Source: a virus. Taken from it: a stretch of 38,615 nt of DNA. Below are positions 8,542-16,247 of this stretch, piece after piece. The DNA is taken from positions 1 to 38,615 of IMG/VR virus record IMGVR_UViG_3300046517_002079, one strand, 5' to 3'. Both the position numbers and the translations under genes were made by a program. The notes beneath the pieces were generated by a model. It was not told the DNA's origin. It was given only the letters and a program-made list of their open reading frames with translations, and made no database searches. The stretch's first letter is position 1; the number at the start of each line of letters is the position of its first letter.

Positions 8542-11500
8542 CTAGAAGCTCCCCACCCCGCCGGCGCCGGCCGTCTGGGCGCTGGCGAGGGTTCGCGCTC
8601 CGAGGTTCCCAGAGAGCATGTCGGCAAGCGCCCGCCACGCAACCGCCGAGCTGGTAGACATCGCCTGCTCGCTCAGTTCGCGGGTCTGTTTCATTTCGTT
8701 AGCCAGGTCTTGCTCGGCCTGCGTGTGTTCCTGCAGGGCGGCGGTGAGGGCTTCGGTGGCTTCGATCTGTTTCTGGGCGGTTTCTTCGCCTTCGCCCGAC
8801 AGCCCCGCGATGCTGCCTTCGACTCCGAGCAGTTCGCCCTGCACTTCTTCCCGTTTGGCGAGGACTTTGGCCCGGGCTTTGGCGGTCATGCCGCCTTTTT
8901 TCAGTTTCGCGTTGAGGCGGGTGAGCTGTTTCTGGAGGCGACCTTTCTGGCCTTCCAGCAGTTCACCCTCGAAAGCCCGGGCGGCTGCGTCGTCGGCCGT
9001 GCCTTCGGTCCCCTGGGCGATGGTCGCGGCCTGTTCGGCGATTGCGAGCTGCCCGGCATAGCCGATGCCCGGGGCTTTGAGCATGGCCTGGAGGGCCGGA
9101 GGGAGCGCGCCGGCCGCGGCGGAGAGGGCTGAGGGGCTGAGGCCGCCGACCGTGAGGGCGGTGTGACGGGAGACACCCCCGGCGTTCTGGGCTTTGCCAA
9201 TGCCGATGTGCGGGGTGAATTTCTTAGCGCCCGAGCCGCTGCCGCCCGCCCCCCCGCCTCCGGTGCTTCCCAGGGGAGAAATGCTGCCCTTCGAATAGCC
9301 GCTATAGGCCCCGCTCGTGTAGGTGTGCCAAGCATTGATGCCCTGCCCATCGAGGATCTTCTTCATCCCGATCGCGTTGGCCAAGGGGTCAAAGAGGCCG
9401 CCATAGTTGATCCCGAACGCAGCGGCCGTGGAGGGGATGATCTGCCAGAGGCCCTTGTCGCCTTCACCGCCCATTGAGTGAGGGTTCCCCCCGGACTCAG
9501 CCTGGGCGATCTGCGACATCAGGCCTGGGTTCTTTGCGCCGACATAGTGGGCAAGTGAGGCGAGCTGGTCGGCGTTCAGCGAGCCCGAGCCATGCACCCA
9601 GGAGGGGAGGCGTCCGCCCTTGGCGAAGCGACCCAGGAGGCCGCCCTTGTAGTGCCCGGTGCCCGAGGCGTGGCCGTCGTCGTGGAAGCCGATCGGGGCG
9701 AGCAGCGGGTACTTGAAACCCGCCGTGGCGTGGACCACGCCCATCTTCATCGCGAGGGCGGCGGGGTCCGTGAAGCCGCCGAAGTCAACGGCGCCGTGCG
9801 GGTACTGCGTCCCTGAGTGTTCGGAGTGGCCGGAGGCCGTGTGCGGGTCATAGCCCGGGCGATAGCCTGAGGTCGGGCGAACCGGGACGCCCTTGCCCTG
9901 GGCGAAGCGGAGCGATTCGATCACCCAGTCGGCCATCGGCAGTCCCATGAAGGAGCCGACGCCGTTGGGGCCCTTCGAGCCGCCCCCGCCCCCTACGACG
10001 CTTTCGAACTGGCTCTTGATCCAGTTCGTGACTTTCGAGATCAGCCAGGGACCGAGGCCGGTGAAGGGCTGGGGAAGGTGCGGCGTAGGGAGGTTCCCGA
10101 TCACCGACGAGGCCGTGGCGGCGCTCGGCGTGCCCCCTGTCATCGGGAGGCTCGAGATCGCCGTGCCGACCGCGCTGCCGATGCCGCTGGCGATGCTCCC
10201 GCCGCTGAGGAAGCCCGGGACACCGAGATCGTGGCCCGCCTGCGCCCAGTAGCTGAGATTGTTGCGGCGGTAGGCAGGGTTCGTGGCGATTACCCACTCG
10301 GGGTGCTGGGGGGCCTCCTCGCCGACGATTGCTGTCGGGCGGGTGATTGCGCCGCCGCTGTAATGGTGCCCCGCTTCTTCGTGGGCTTTGCGAGTCGGGT
10401 ATTGATGCTTGACCGGCGAACCGCCCCCGCCACTGCCCCCGATGGTCCCGATGCTGATCCCCGGGATCACGTTGATCGCTTCGATGATCGTGTTGAGGAC
10501 ATCGACCACGGCTTCCTTGCCGGTCTTGAAGATGCCCGTCACCGTGTCCCACGCGGCCGAGAAGCCCTTGCCCATCGCACCGCCGACCGCCCCGACAATC
10601 GCCCGGATCGGGGCCGAGATGGCCCGCAGGATGCCCATAGTCGCCTTGACACCCCCGGAGAAGATGTCCTTGACGCCCTGCCATGCCTTGCCGAATTCGC
10701 CGTGGAGGAGGCCGGAGATCACCTCGACGACCCCTTTGACGACCTGGGCAAAGCCCTTGAAGAACTGCGCGGCGCCCTTGAGCGCGTCCCCGATCACCGG
10801 CCCGATGACGCCCGCCATCTGCTTGACGATGTCCCCGATTTCGCGGAAGGTCGGCCCCGCCTCGCGGAGTAGCTTCCTGAAGTTCACTTTCGCCAGGGCG
10901 CCGGCGAGCTTGTTGATCGAGTCGTAGACGAATTCCGCGGCCGGGGCGACCAGCACTTTCAGCTTGTTCCCCAGTTCGGCGAAGTGGTCGCTGGTGGTTT
11001 TCGTCGCTTCGCCCGTTTTGTCGATTGCCCCTTTACTGTTTTCGATCGCCTTCTGGAATTCGCCGACGTGGAAGCGGCCCTGTTTGATGGCCTGGATCAG
11101 GGCGCCGCCGCCTTTCGAGCCGAAGACTTCGAAGGCACGGTTGGCCGAGACCGCGCCGCTTTCCATCCCTTTGAAGATTTCGAGGACTTTCTTCCCGGTG
11201 TCCTTGGGGGCTATTTTCTCGGGGACTTGGGTGGTGCCGTGGACGAGGTTTTTGAAGGCGAGGTTGAGCGCCATCCCCATTTTCGAACTACTCACCCCGG
11301 CTTTTTCGAAGGAGGCGAACAGGGCTATGGATTTGCCCAGCGGGATGTGGAGGTTGCGGAGCTGCGGCCCGAATTTGTTGACCTGTTCGGCGAGTTCTTC
11401 GACCGAGCCCCCGGATTTCTGGGAGGCGCGGAAGAACTCGTCGAGCACCGGCCCCTGTTTCTTGGTCGAGACTTCCCAGTCTTCGAAGGCACGGGCGACG

Positions 11501-11910
11501 CCTTTGATGTTGCCCTGGAGATCGCTGCCCGTCATCCGCGAGAGTTCGAGGAACTGGTGCGAGCTCTCGCGGAGTGGCTTGCCGGTCAGGCCGAGGCGTT
11601 TGTTCAGTTCGGTGACGGCAGTGGCGGCTTCTTCGAAGCTCGCCGGCACGTGGGAGACGACCGACTTGAAGTCATCCTCGAGCTTCTTCAGGTGTTTGCC
11701 TGTCGCCCCAGTCCCGGCTCGGATGATGTTGTTGGCATGCTCGAATTCGCCGCCGATGTCGTAGAGGGCCTTGCCCGCGGCTCCGGCAGCCACGGTAACC
11801 GCAGCCACGGCGCCGACGACGCCGGGCGCGCCTTTCGCCGCGGAGAGGAACGACGCTTTCAGCGCCGTCGCATCTCCTGTCAGAAGGACATTGAGCGTAC
11901 GGGTGGCCAT
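8542..11910 (-). CDS. Tail tape measure protein with two peptidoglycan-hydrolase-like domains
   Basis: The 1,122-residue protein is the longest in the window, starting MATRTLNVLLTGDATAL. An Ala/Val-rich hydrophobic stretch lies near residues 28-50, a PhageMin_Tail-like helical region follows to about 320, and a long hydrophobic Gly/Ala/Val/Ile region covers about 355-490. A motif typical of tape measures (ITRPTAIVGEEAPQHPEWVIATNP) comes next. At about residue 700, SGHSEHSG with PHGAVDFGG resembles an M15-type zinc peptidase site. At about 800-870, AQAESGGNP followed by GDKGLWQI resembles a lytic transglycosylase/lysozyme-like fold with Glu as catalyst. The C-terminus is a charged coiled coil. 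It sets tail length and probably opens peptidoglycan locally during DNA entry. The gene order chaperones, tape measure, tail tip is standard. Confidence 0.92.
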   Translation of the reverse strand: MATRTLNVLLTGDATALKASFLSAAKGAPGVVGAVAAVTVAAGAAGKALYDIGGEFEHANNIIRAGTGATGKHLKKLEDDFKSVVSHVPASFEEAATAVTELNKRLGLTGKPLRESSHQFLELSRMTGSDLQGNIKGVARAFEDWEVSTKKQGPVLDEFFRASQKSGGSVEELAEQVNKFGPQLRNLHIPLGKSIALFASFEKAGVSSSKMGMALNLAFKNLVHGTTQVPEKIAPKDTGKKVLEIFKGMESGAVSANRAFEVFGSKGGGALIQAIKQGRFHVGEFQKAIENSKGAIDKTGEATKTTSDHFAELGNKLKVLVAPAAEFVYDSINKLAGALAKVNFRKLLREAGPTFREIGDIVKQMAGVIGPVIGDALKGAAQFFKGFAQVVKGVVEVISGLLHGEFGKAWQGVKDIFSGGVKATMGILRAISAPIRAIVGAVGGAMGKGFSAAWDTVTGIFKTGKEAVVDVLNTIIEAINVIPGISIGTIGGSGGGGSPVKHQYPTRKAHEEAGHHYSGGAITRPTAIVGEEAPQHPEWVIATNPAYRRNNLSYWAQAGHDLGVPGFLSGGSIASGIGSAVGTAISSLPMTGGTPSAATASSVIGNLPTPHLPQPFTGLGPWLISKVTNWIKSQFESVVGGGGGSKGPNGVGSFMGLPMADWVIESLRFAQGKGVPVRPTSGYRPGYDPHTASGHSEHSGTQYPHGAVDFGGFTDPAALAMKMGVVHATAGFKYPLLAPIGFHDDGHASGTGHYKGGLLGRFAKGGRLPSWVHGSGSLNADQLASLAHYVGAKNPGLMSQIAQAESGGNPHSMGGEGDKGLWQIIPSTAAAFGINYGGLFDPLANAIGMKKILDGQGINAWHTYTSGAYSGYSKGSISPLGSTGGGGAGGSGSGAKKFTPHIGIGKAQNAGGVSRHTALTVGGLSPSALSAAAGALPPALQAMLKAPGIGYAGQLAIAEQAATIAQGTEGTADDAAARAFEGELLEGQKGRLQKQLTRLNAKLKKGGMTAKARAKVLAKREEVQGELLGVEGSIAGLSGEGEETAQKQIEATEALTAALQEHTQAEQDLANEMKQTRELSEQAMSTSSAVAWRALADMLSGNLGARTLASAQTAGAGGVGSF

Positions 11911-11932
11911 CGGCTATAAAAAGAGGTCGGAC

Positions 11933-12063
11933 TTAGCCGGCCTCCATTGCTCTCCTTTTCAGCTCGTCATTCATCGCTTTCAGTGCTCGTGGCGTGATCG
12001 AGTCCATGTCCCACTCCTGCACCCCGAAGGCGCTGGCTAGTCCTGGGTGCCAGAGTCGGCGGG
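11933..12063 (-). CDS. Tail assembly chaperone frameshift extension (lambda gpT-like)
   Basis: This is the -1 frame relative to the upstream chaperone gene. It is open through that gene's stop and ends at TAA 11935-11933. It encodes a tail containing QEWDMDSITPRALKAMNDEL, which resembles the second part of G/GT-type tail chaperones in actinophages. A run of five C at 12061-12065 (codons ACC-CCC-GCC in frame 0) is a plausible slip site: after a one-base backward slip there are no stops before the extension. The fused product would be about 138 residues. An alternative is independent translation from the ATG in DMDSI. The exact slip position is inference. Confidence 0.6.
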
Positions 12064-12348
12064 GGTCTTGGTAGGGCGTTTGGGTTTCGGCGCGTCCTTG
12101 AGCGCCCCGAGCTCGATGTCGCGGAGGTCATCCATTGCCACCGGGATCGGCAGCTTCGCCTTGCGCGCCTTGGCGAGGGCCGCGATTACCAGCACCCCCT
12201 TGCCGGACCCCCAGGGGATCGCTTCGAGAGGCCCGTTGAAGTACGTCTCCACGAACTCGATCTCGCCGAAGGTGAGGGTGGCGATGTCGATTTCCAGGGT
12301 CTCGCCGTCAAGCTCGAATCTGCTAACGGTGTCGGCCTTTTTGGCCAT
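12037..12348 (-). CDS. Tail assembly chaperone (lambda gpG-like)
   Basis: Start chosen at ATG 12348 (MAKKADTVSRFELDG) because AAGGAG lies six bases upstream; the longer frame from 12387 lacks this. The 103-residue acidic/helical protein has the usual chaperone position between the tail-tube region and the tape measure, and its 3' end overlaps a conserved-looking -1 frame. It probably coats the tape measure during tail assembly and is absent from the virion. The C-terminal 20 residues are Lys/Pro-rich (KDAPKPKRPTKTPAD), the typical place where ribosomes slip in these genes. Confidence 0.75.
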   Translation of the reverse strand: MAKKADTVSRFELDGETLEIDIATLTFGEIEFVETYFNGPLEAIPWGSGKGVLVIAALAKARKAKLPIPVAMDDLRDIELGALKDAPKPKRPTKTPADSGTQD

Positions 12349-12440
12349 CTGTGTCTCCTTCGTCGACGGGTTCACGACAGGTCGCACCCCCCAGCCGCGC
12401 CCGTCGTGAAATCACGGCCAGGGGGTACGTTTTGAGACAG

Positions 12441-12851
12441 CTATCCGAAGAAGCCGTGGCGGTGAGCGATCTCGTCGAACTTGTCGGCGATCCGTTCATC
12501 GAAGTCATCGCCCTCCGCAAGCACGACCCCTGTGACGAAGTTGGTTTTCGGGATCGTGATCGGCACCCCCCTCGGCCTGATCGTGCCTCCGTACTCCCAA
12601 ACAGGAGCCTGGGGCAACGTGGAGTAGAGGCTGACCTGTGACTTTCCGCGCACCGATGTCCTGATCGACTTCCGAAGACGGCCGGTGAGAAACGGCGATG
12701 CGGCGGAGCCACGGATCTTGTCGCGGACCTCGTTGCCGAGATCGCGCAGGGCTTTGTTCAGCTCCTTTTCGGTGTCCTTCTCAATCGCCCGGAGGGCGAG
12801 GGTGAGTCGCTCGAACGCCAGTTTGGCGGGAAGCGGCGGGGTTACTGCCAC
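12441..12851 (-). CDS. HK97 gp10-like head-tail/tail completion protein
   Basis: The 136-residue product shows the gp10-like pattern: an N-terminal amphipathic helix (LTLALRAIEKDTEKELNKAL), the segment RDKIRGSAASPFLTGRLRKSI (the 'P-x-x-TG-x-L-x-x-S' signature), and a later YGG in WEYGGTIRP. In the family it helps join tail to head or completes the tail. Here it lies after the tail tube gene rather than before it, a less common order. Its start abuts the stop of the tube gene. The three-residue signature makes the assignment fairly firm. Confidence 0.75.
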   Translation of the reverse strand: MAVTPPLPAKLAFERLTLALRAIEKDTEKELNKALRDLGNEVRDKIRGSAASPFLTGRLRKSIRTSVRGKSQVSLYSTLPQAPVWEYGGTIRPRGVPITIPKTNFVTGVVLAEGDDFDERIADKFDEIAHRHGFFG

Positions 12852-13838
12852 CTACAACGCAGCGTCTTCGCTTTTGGTTTCGATTATCAGCGGGGCGTTC
12901 ACGCCGTTGTCCAGCCCTTTGAACGTGACACTCTGGGTGAGAATGTCGGGGCCGCCGACAGCGACCCCCGAGTTCACCTGCTTCGCGGCTTTGATGGTGA
13001 AATTGGCTTCGGCTTTGTTGGCGGCCTCGATCGTCTTGCCGGTGCCGTTCAGCGCCAGTTCCACGATTTCCTCAGAGGTGAACCGGGTGTGGTTCGCGAG
13101 GGAGGCGAATTCCAGAGTCGCCCCGACGTCGATCGTCACCTGATCGTTCAAGATCGGCTCGAGGATGACCCCGGACTGGCCCAGGTTCATCCGGTCGACG
13201 CTCTGCGGGATGCCCACGGTGATCGTGATGTCCCGGACATAGGCGACTTTGGCGCCGCCGATTTTGACTTCCATCTTTTCGAACACGAACGGATTGAATT
13301 CCGCGGCGTAGGCGGCGACGGCCAGCGCTTCCCCGGTTTTCTCATCGATGCCGATGATCGAAGGGGTGATCATCAGCGTCCCGCCGGCGGCGACGGCGAA
13401 GGTGATCGAGGCGATCTTGCAGCCGACATAGGAGAAGGGCTGCACCGTGTTGGCGGTGTCGGGGCGGCCGACCTGGATCGTCAGCGCCTTGCCGTAAGGG
13501 TCTTTGCCCGCTTTCCCGATTTCGTGTTTCTGTTTGTAGGTTTTGGTTTCGGATTTTTCCGGGGTGACGACGTTGCCGTGCAGCAGGTTGAGGATTTTCC
13601 CCATCCCGGTGTCGAGGAACTCCATCGAGAAGGGGCCCGCCACTGTTCGCGTGGTCGCCTTATGGAGACCCTGGGCCTGCACCTGGGCACCGGCCCGCAG
13701 GCCCTTGCTCTCGACGTAGTTCTTCGTCAGTTCCAGCCCCTCGTTCTCGAAGGGCAGGAAGGTCGTCGGAGCTTTGTAGGTCCCGACCGTTTCCTCGGTC
13801 GCGATGCCGAGCTGAGAGCTGATCCCTGATCTGGTCAT
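12852..13838 (-). CDS. Major tail (tube) protein
   Basis: The 328-residue protein starts at ATG 13838. Its opening (GISSQLGIATEETVGTYKAPTTFLPFENEGLELTKN-like) matches tail-tube proteins of actinobacterial siphoviruses, which begin with a 'GLGIAKEttyGT' pattern. The rest is beta-rich with many Thr/Val/Ile strands, as expected for a beta-barrel that stacks into the tube. It lies between connector genes and the tail chaperones, the standard position. No extra Ig-like decoration domain is obvious. It is likely one of the most abundant virion proteins. Confidence 0.8.
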   Translation of the reverse strand: MTRSGISSQLGIATEETVGTYKAPTTFLPFENEGLELTKNYVESKGLRAGAQVQAQGLHKATTRTVAGPFSMEFLDTGMGKILNLLHGNVVTPEKSETKTYKQKHEIGKAGKDPYGKALTIQVGRPDTANTVQPFSYVGCKIASITFAVAAGGTLMITPSIIGIDEKTGEALAVAAYAAEFNPFVFEKMEVKIGGAKVAYVRDITITVGIPQSVDRMNLGQSGVILEPILNDQVTIDVGATLEFASLANHTRFTSEEIVELALNGTGKTIEAANKAEANFTIKAAKQVNSGVAVGGPDILTQSVTFKGLDNGVNAPLIIETKSEDAAL

Positions 13839-14132
13839 TTACTTCGTCTCCTTCTCGGATTCGGCGGCCTCGATCGCGTCGATGACCTCTTGCTTGTTTG
13901 CGAGCTTGTCTGGCGACTCGACACCGAGCTCGGCCGCCCTGGCCTCGAGGTCGCCGCGCTTCAGCTTGCTCAGGGCCTCCGGCTCGCCCAACACGCCGTC
14001 GACGTCGGTCCAGTCCTGGTCGACCAGCTGCTTGCCGAGCTCCGGGTTGACCTCGACCGACTCGTCGCGCTCGACAACGGTTCCGTCGGGGAGCACCAGG
14101 GCCGAGGGGCCCTCTGTGAATTTCACCTTCAT
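13839..14132 (-). CDS. Small acidic protein with SAP/HeH-like C-terminal helix pair
   Basis: The 97-residue product has an N-terminal beta segment (KVKFTEGPSALVLPDGTVVERDESVEV) and a C-terminal helical motif, LSKLKRGDLEARAAELGVE followed by NKQEVIDAI. That motif strongly resembles the SAP/HeH/Rho-N helix-extension-helix fold used for nucleic-acid or protein contacts. Small proteins of this kind often sit in phage connector regions. A clear AAGGAGG site precedes the ATG. It is probably a minor head-tail component or assembly factor. Function is not known. Confidence 0.6.
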   Translation of the reverse strand: MKVKFTEGPSALVLPDGTVVERDESVEVNPELGKQLVDQDWTDVDGVLGEPEALSKLKRGDLEARAAELGVESPDKLANKQEVIDAIEAAESEKETK

Positions 14133-14152
14133 GGAAAGCCTCCTTGGGCGGG

Positions 14153-14605
14153 TTAGATTCGGGCTTGTGCCGTCAGCGTCAGAAAGACGCGGTGGCCGCG
14201 TACTTTGTCTGCGCGGAAGTAGCGCCCGCGCCAGCGAGACAGGCGAGCTGGGAGCAGCAACAGATCGCCGAGGGTGATGTCCGCACGGATCGCCGCCTCG
14301 ACGTCCGCGGCGATTTCAAAGGATCGGGTGTAAGCCCCCTTCAGATCGGTGCCGTCGTGGCCCGATGACTCCACCTGGAGCTCGATCGTCAGGTCCTCCT
14401 CGAGCTGGCCGGCACCGATCGGCCCCCAATTCCGTTCGGCATCGCCGCTCTCTCCATTGGGCCCGAAGCCGACCGAGACGAACTCGGCGGGCCGGTCGTC
14501 GCCCACGGGCGGCCCCCAGATGACGGGGATGCCTTTGAGCGGTGCAGCTGCTTCCAGAGTTTTCTGCAGTTTCTCGGTGACCCGTTCGAGCGCTGAGTCG
14601 GCCAT
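14153..14605 (-). CDS. Probable tail terminator / head-tail joining protein
   Basis: The 150-residue product (SALERVTEKLQKTLEAAAPLKGIPVIWGPP ... LTIELQVESSGHD) has the helix-then-beta layout of gpU/gp9-like tail terminator proteins. It is encoded between the head adaptor and the tail tube genes, where such proteins normally are. It would cap the tail tube and dock to the connector. Sequence motifs in this group are weak, so position carries most of the assignment. Confidence 0.6.
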   Translation of the reverse strand: MADSALERVTEKLQKTLEAAAPLKGIPVIWGPPVGDDRPAEFVSVGFGPNGESGDAERNWGPIGAGQLEEDLTIELQVESSGHDGTDLKGAYTRSFEIAADVEAAIRADITLGDLLLLPARLSRWRGRYFRADKVRGHRVFLTLTAQARI

Positions 14606-15430
14606 CTAGTAGATCCCCCCGAACTGGTTGGCCTCGAGGAAGGCATTCACCTCAGGAATGGCGGTGACCATGCCCCGCACCCCCGGGGTGATCAGCGCGT
14701 AGGTCGCCTCTTCGGTGCTGTAGGCCGTGGCGCGGTCATCGAGGTTCGAGAGCCGCTTGACCGCGATATGGCGCGCCAGTAGGGCGCAGGCCCGCGCAGC
14801 CCCCGCCGGCGGGGAGGGGAAGCCGTGCTCGTAGATCGCTACGACGTTCTGCGGGGTCGTGGTGGTCCAGCCCTGTTCGCGCCAGATCACCCCGCCGGCC
14901 GGGTAGAGCCTCAGGTCCCCGATCGTCAGGGCTTCCCCTTCAAGCGACACCGACCGCAGGCTGATGACTTTCGGATGGGAGAGCCGCAGCTTCTGCACCC
15001 CACTCCCGTCGAGGGTCTCGCGGGCATAGCGGGGCCGGAAGGCAACATCGCTTTCGTCTTCGAGCAGATACTCAGCGATGTCCCGGGCGATCCTCAGTTT
15101 TTCGTCGGTGAGGACTTCGGAGCCGCTGATCTCTTCTGTGACCTGCGCGAAGGAACAGAGGCGGGCGCCGACGATCTCCTCGTAGGTGGTGAAGGTCGAA
15201 GGGCCCGCTTTCCAGGTGGCCGTGAGCCGGTCGAGGGAGCCCTGGGCGGCGAGTTCGTAAGTGGCGATCCCGTTTTCGTCGGTTTTCCCCGCTCCCGCTT
15301 CGTTGACCACCGTCGACCCGTCGGAGTCCTTGACGATCGTGACTTTGACGGCCGTTTCTTTGGGGACAGGTCTGCCATCCGCGTCCGTGATCAGCGCACG
15401 GATATTGGTCGGGACCCCCTTGAGGACCAT
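14606..15430 (-). CDS. Head-tail connector adaptor with N-terminal Ig-like domain
   Basis: The 274-residue product appears to have two parts. Residues 1-90 (NIRALITDADGRPVPKETAVKVTIV ... TDENGIATYEL) have the strand pattern of a bacterial Ig-like/CarboxypepD-reg domain. Residues 95-274 are helical, with features of gp6-like adaptors that sit below the portal (CSFAQVTEEISGSEVLTDEKLRIARDIAEYLLED; later ARACALLARHIAVKRL). The Ig-like part could project from the neck and bind cells or stabilise the joint. A fusion of an adaptor with an N-terminal Ig-like fold is less usual. It lies downstream of capsid genes in the expected connector block. Confidence 0.6.
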   Translation of the reverse strand: MVLKGVPTNIRALITDADGRPVPKETAVKVTIVKDSDGSTVVNEAGAGKTDENGIATYELAAQGSLDRLTATWKAGPSTFTTYEEIVGARLCSFAQVTEEISGSEVLTDEKLRIARDIAEYLLEDESDVAFRPRYARETLDGSGVQKLRLSHPKVISLRSVSLEGEALTIGDLRLYPAGGVIWREQGWTTTTPQNVVAIYEHGFPSPPAGAARACALLARHIAVKRLSNLDDRATAYSTEEATYALITPGVRGMVTAIPEVNAFLEANQFGGIY

Positions 15431-15436
15431 GGATGG

Positions 15437-15730
15437 TTAGCCCTTCTTGTTTTTCGCCGCGGCCCGCTGCTTGTTTTTCGCCGCGCTGCGCTTCTTCGCC
15501 GGTTTCTTCGCCGGTTTGCGCTTCTCGGCAGGCTTCGGAGCCTTCTTCGGGCTCGCGCTGCCCTGCTTATCCGCGACCTTTGGGGCCTGCTTGTGCTCCT
15601 GCCCAGCTTCAACGAAGCCGAGCTCAGCGGCGGTGTCCAGATCCACCTCTTTCGGATACATGGCCTCCGGGTCTCCAGCAGGGACAACGGTCCCATCATC
15701 GGTGACCCAGACCAGCAGCGAGTCGCCCAT
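15437..15730 (-). CDS. Small protein with histone H1-like Lys/Ala/Pro tail
   Basis: The 97-residue product has an acidic, folded-looking N-terminus (LLVWVTDDGTVVPAGDPEAMYPKEVDLDTAAELGF) and, from about residue 45, a strongly basic tail of KKAPKP, KKPAKKRSAAKNK and similar units. This composition is seen in H1-like DNA-binding tails. In the capsid-connector block it could touch packaged DNA or capsid interior, but this is speculation. Its start overlaps the preceding gene's stop by one base. No family recognised. Confidence 0.6.
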   Translation of the reverse strand: MGDSLLVWVTDDGTVVPAGDPEAMYPKEVDLDTAAELGFVEAGQEHKQAPKVADKQGSASPKKAPKPAEKRKPAKKPAKKRSAAKNKQRAAAKNKKG

Positions 15731-16155
15731 CAGGCGATGTCGAGGTACTCGACGACCACCGTGAACTTGCCGGCGGTGAGGGCGGCTGTGCCGATTTTCG
15801 CCACGATGCTGCGAGCGGCGGTGGTGGTGATCGGTGTGCTGGTCGCGGTCACCGCCCCACGCTTCGGCGTCGCGGTCGACCAGGGGGCTTCCGCCACTTT
15901 TTTCGACGCCTGCACGTCGCCTTCGGACTCGGCGGTGATGAGGATCGTCGCTTCCCCGCCGGATTCCGGTTTGGTCTGGACGTGGATCAGCGTGTCGATG
16001 ATCACGGCACCTTTGGGGATCGTGTCCCCGCGGAGCGTGATCGACCCGACTTCTTTGGAGTCGATGGCGCTGTCGTACTGGGCAACAGCCCGCTTCGATG
16101 TGGCGCGGCCAAGCCGCCCGACACCGAGCTTGTTGGTTTCCTCGATGACTGTCAT
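15730..16155 (-). CDS. Capsid-region structural protein, possible head decoration protein
   Basis: The 141-residue product is beta-rich (SITLRGDTIPKGAVIIDTLIHVQ, ATILITAESEGDV, FTVVVEYLDIA), follows the major capsid gene directly, and reads like small head decoration or head-fibre proteins. Its leader is unusual: the minus strand carries the 20-base hairpin at 16179-16198, then CGAAAGGAG and the ATG, the same arrangement as in front of the endolysin. A decoration role is inferred from position and size. Confidence 0.55.
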   Translation of the reverse strand: MTVIEETNKLGVGRLGRATSKRAVAQYDSAIDSKEVGSITLRGDTIPKGAVIIDTLIHVQTKPESGGEATILITAESEGDVQASKKVAEAPWSTATPKRGAVTATSTPITTTAARSIVAKIGTAALTAGKFTVVVEYLDIA

Positions 16156-16178
16156 TCAGGGAACTCCTTTCGAGCCGG

Positions 16179-16198
16179 GACCGGCAGCTCTGCCGGTC
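16179..16198 (-). repeat. Second identical hairpin, upstream of the capsid-region gene RBS
   Basis: It is identical over 20 bases to 1293-1312 and lies in the same context: hairpin, short spacer, CGAAAGGAG, start codon. It lies between the major capsid stop and the next start. The similarity extends to the RBS side (CCTTTCG on the plus strand), so a leader module rather than the palindrome alone appears to be shared. Confidence 0.8.
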
Positions 16199-16247
16199 AG
16201 GAACCGCAGCGGGGAGCCGCCCGAAGGCGACCCCCCGTTCAGCGTTC

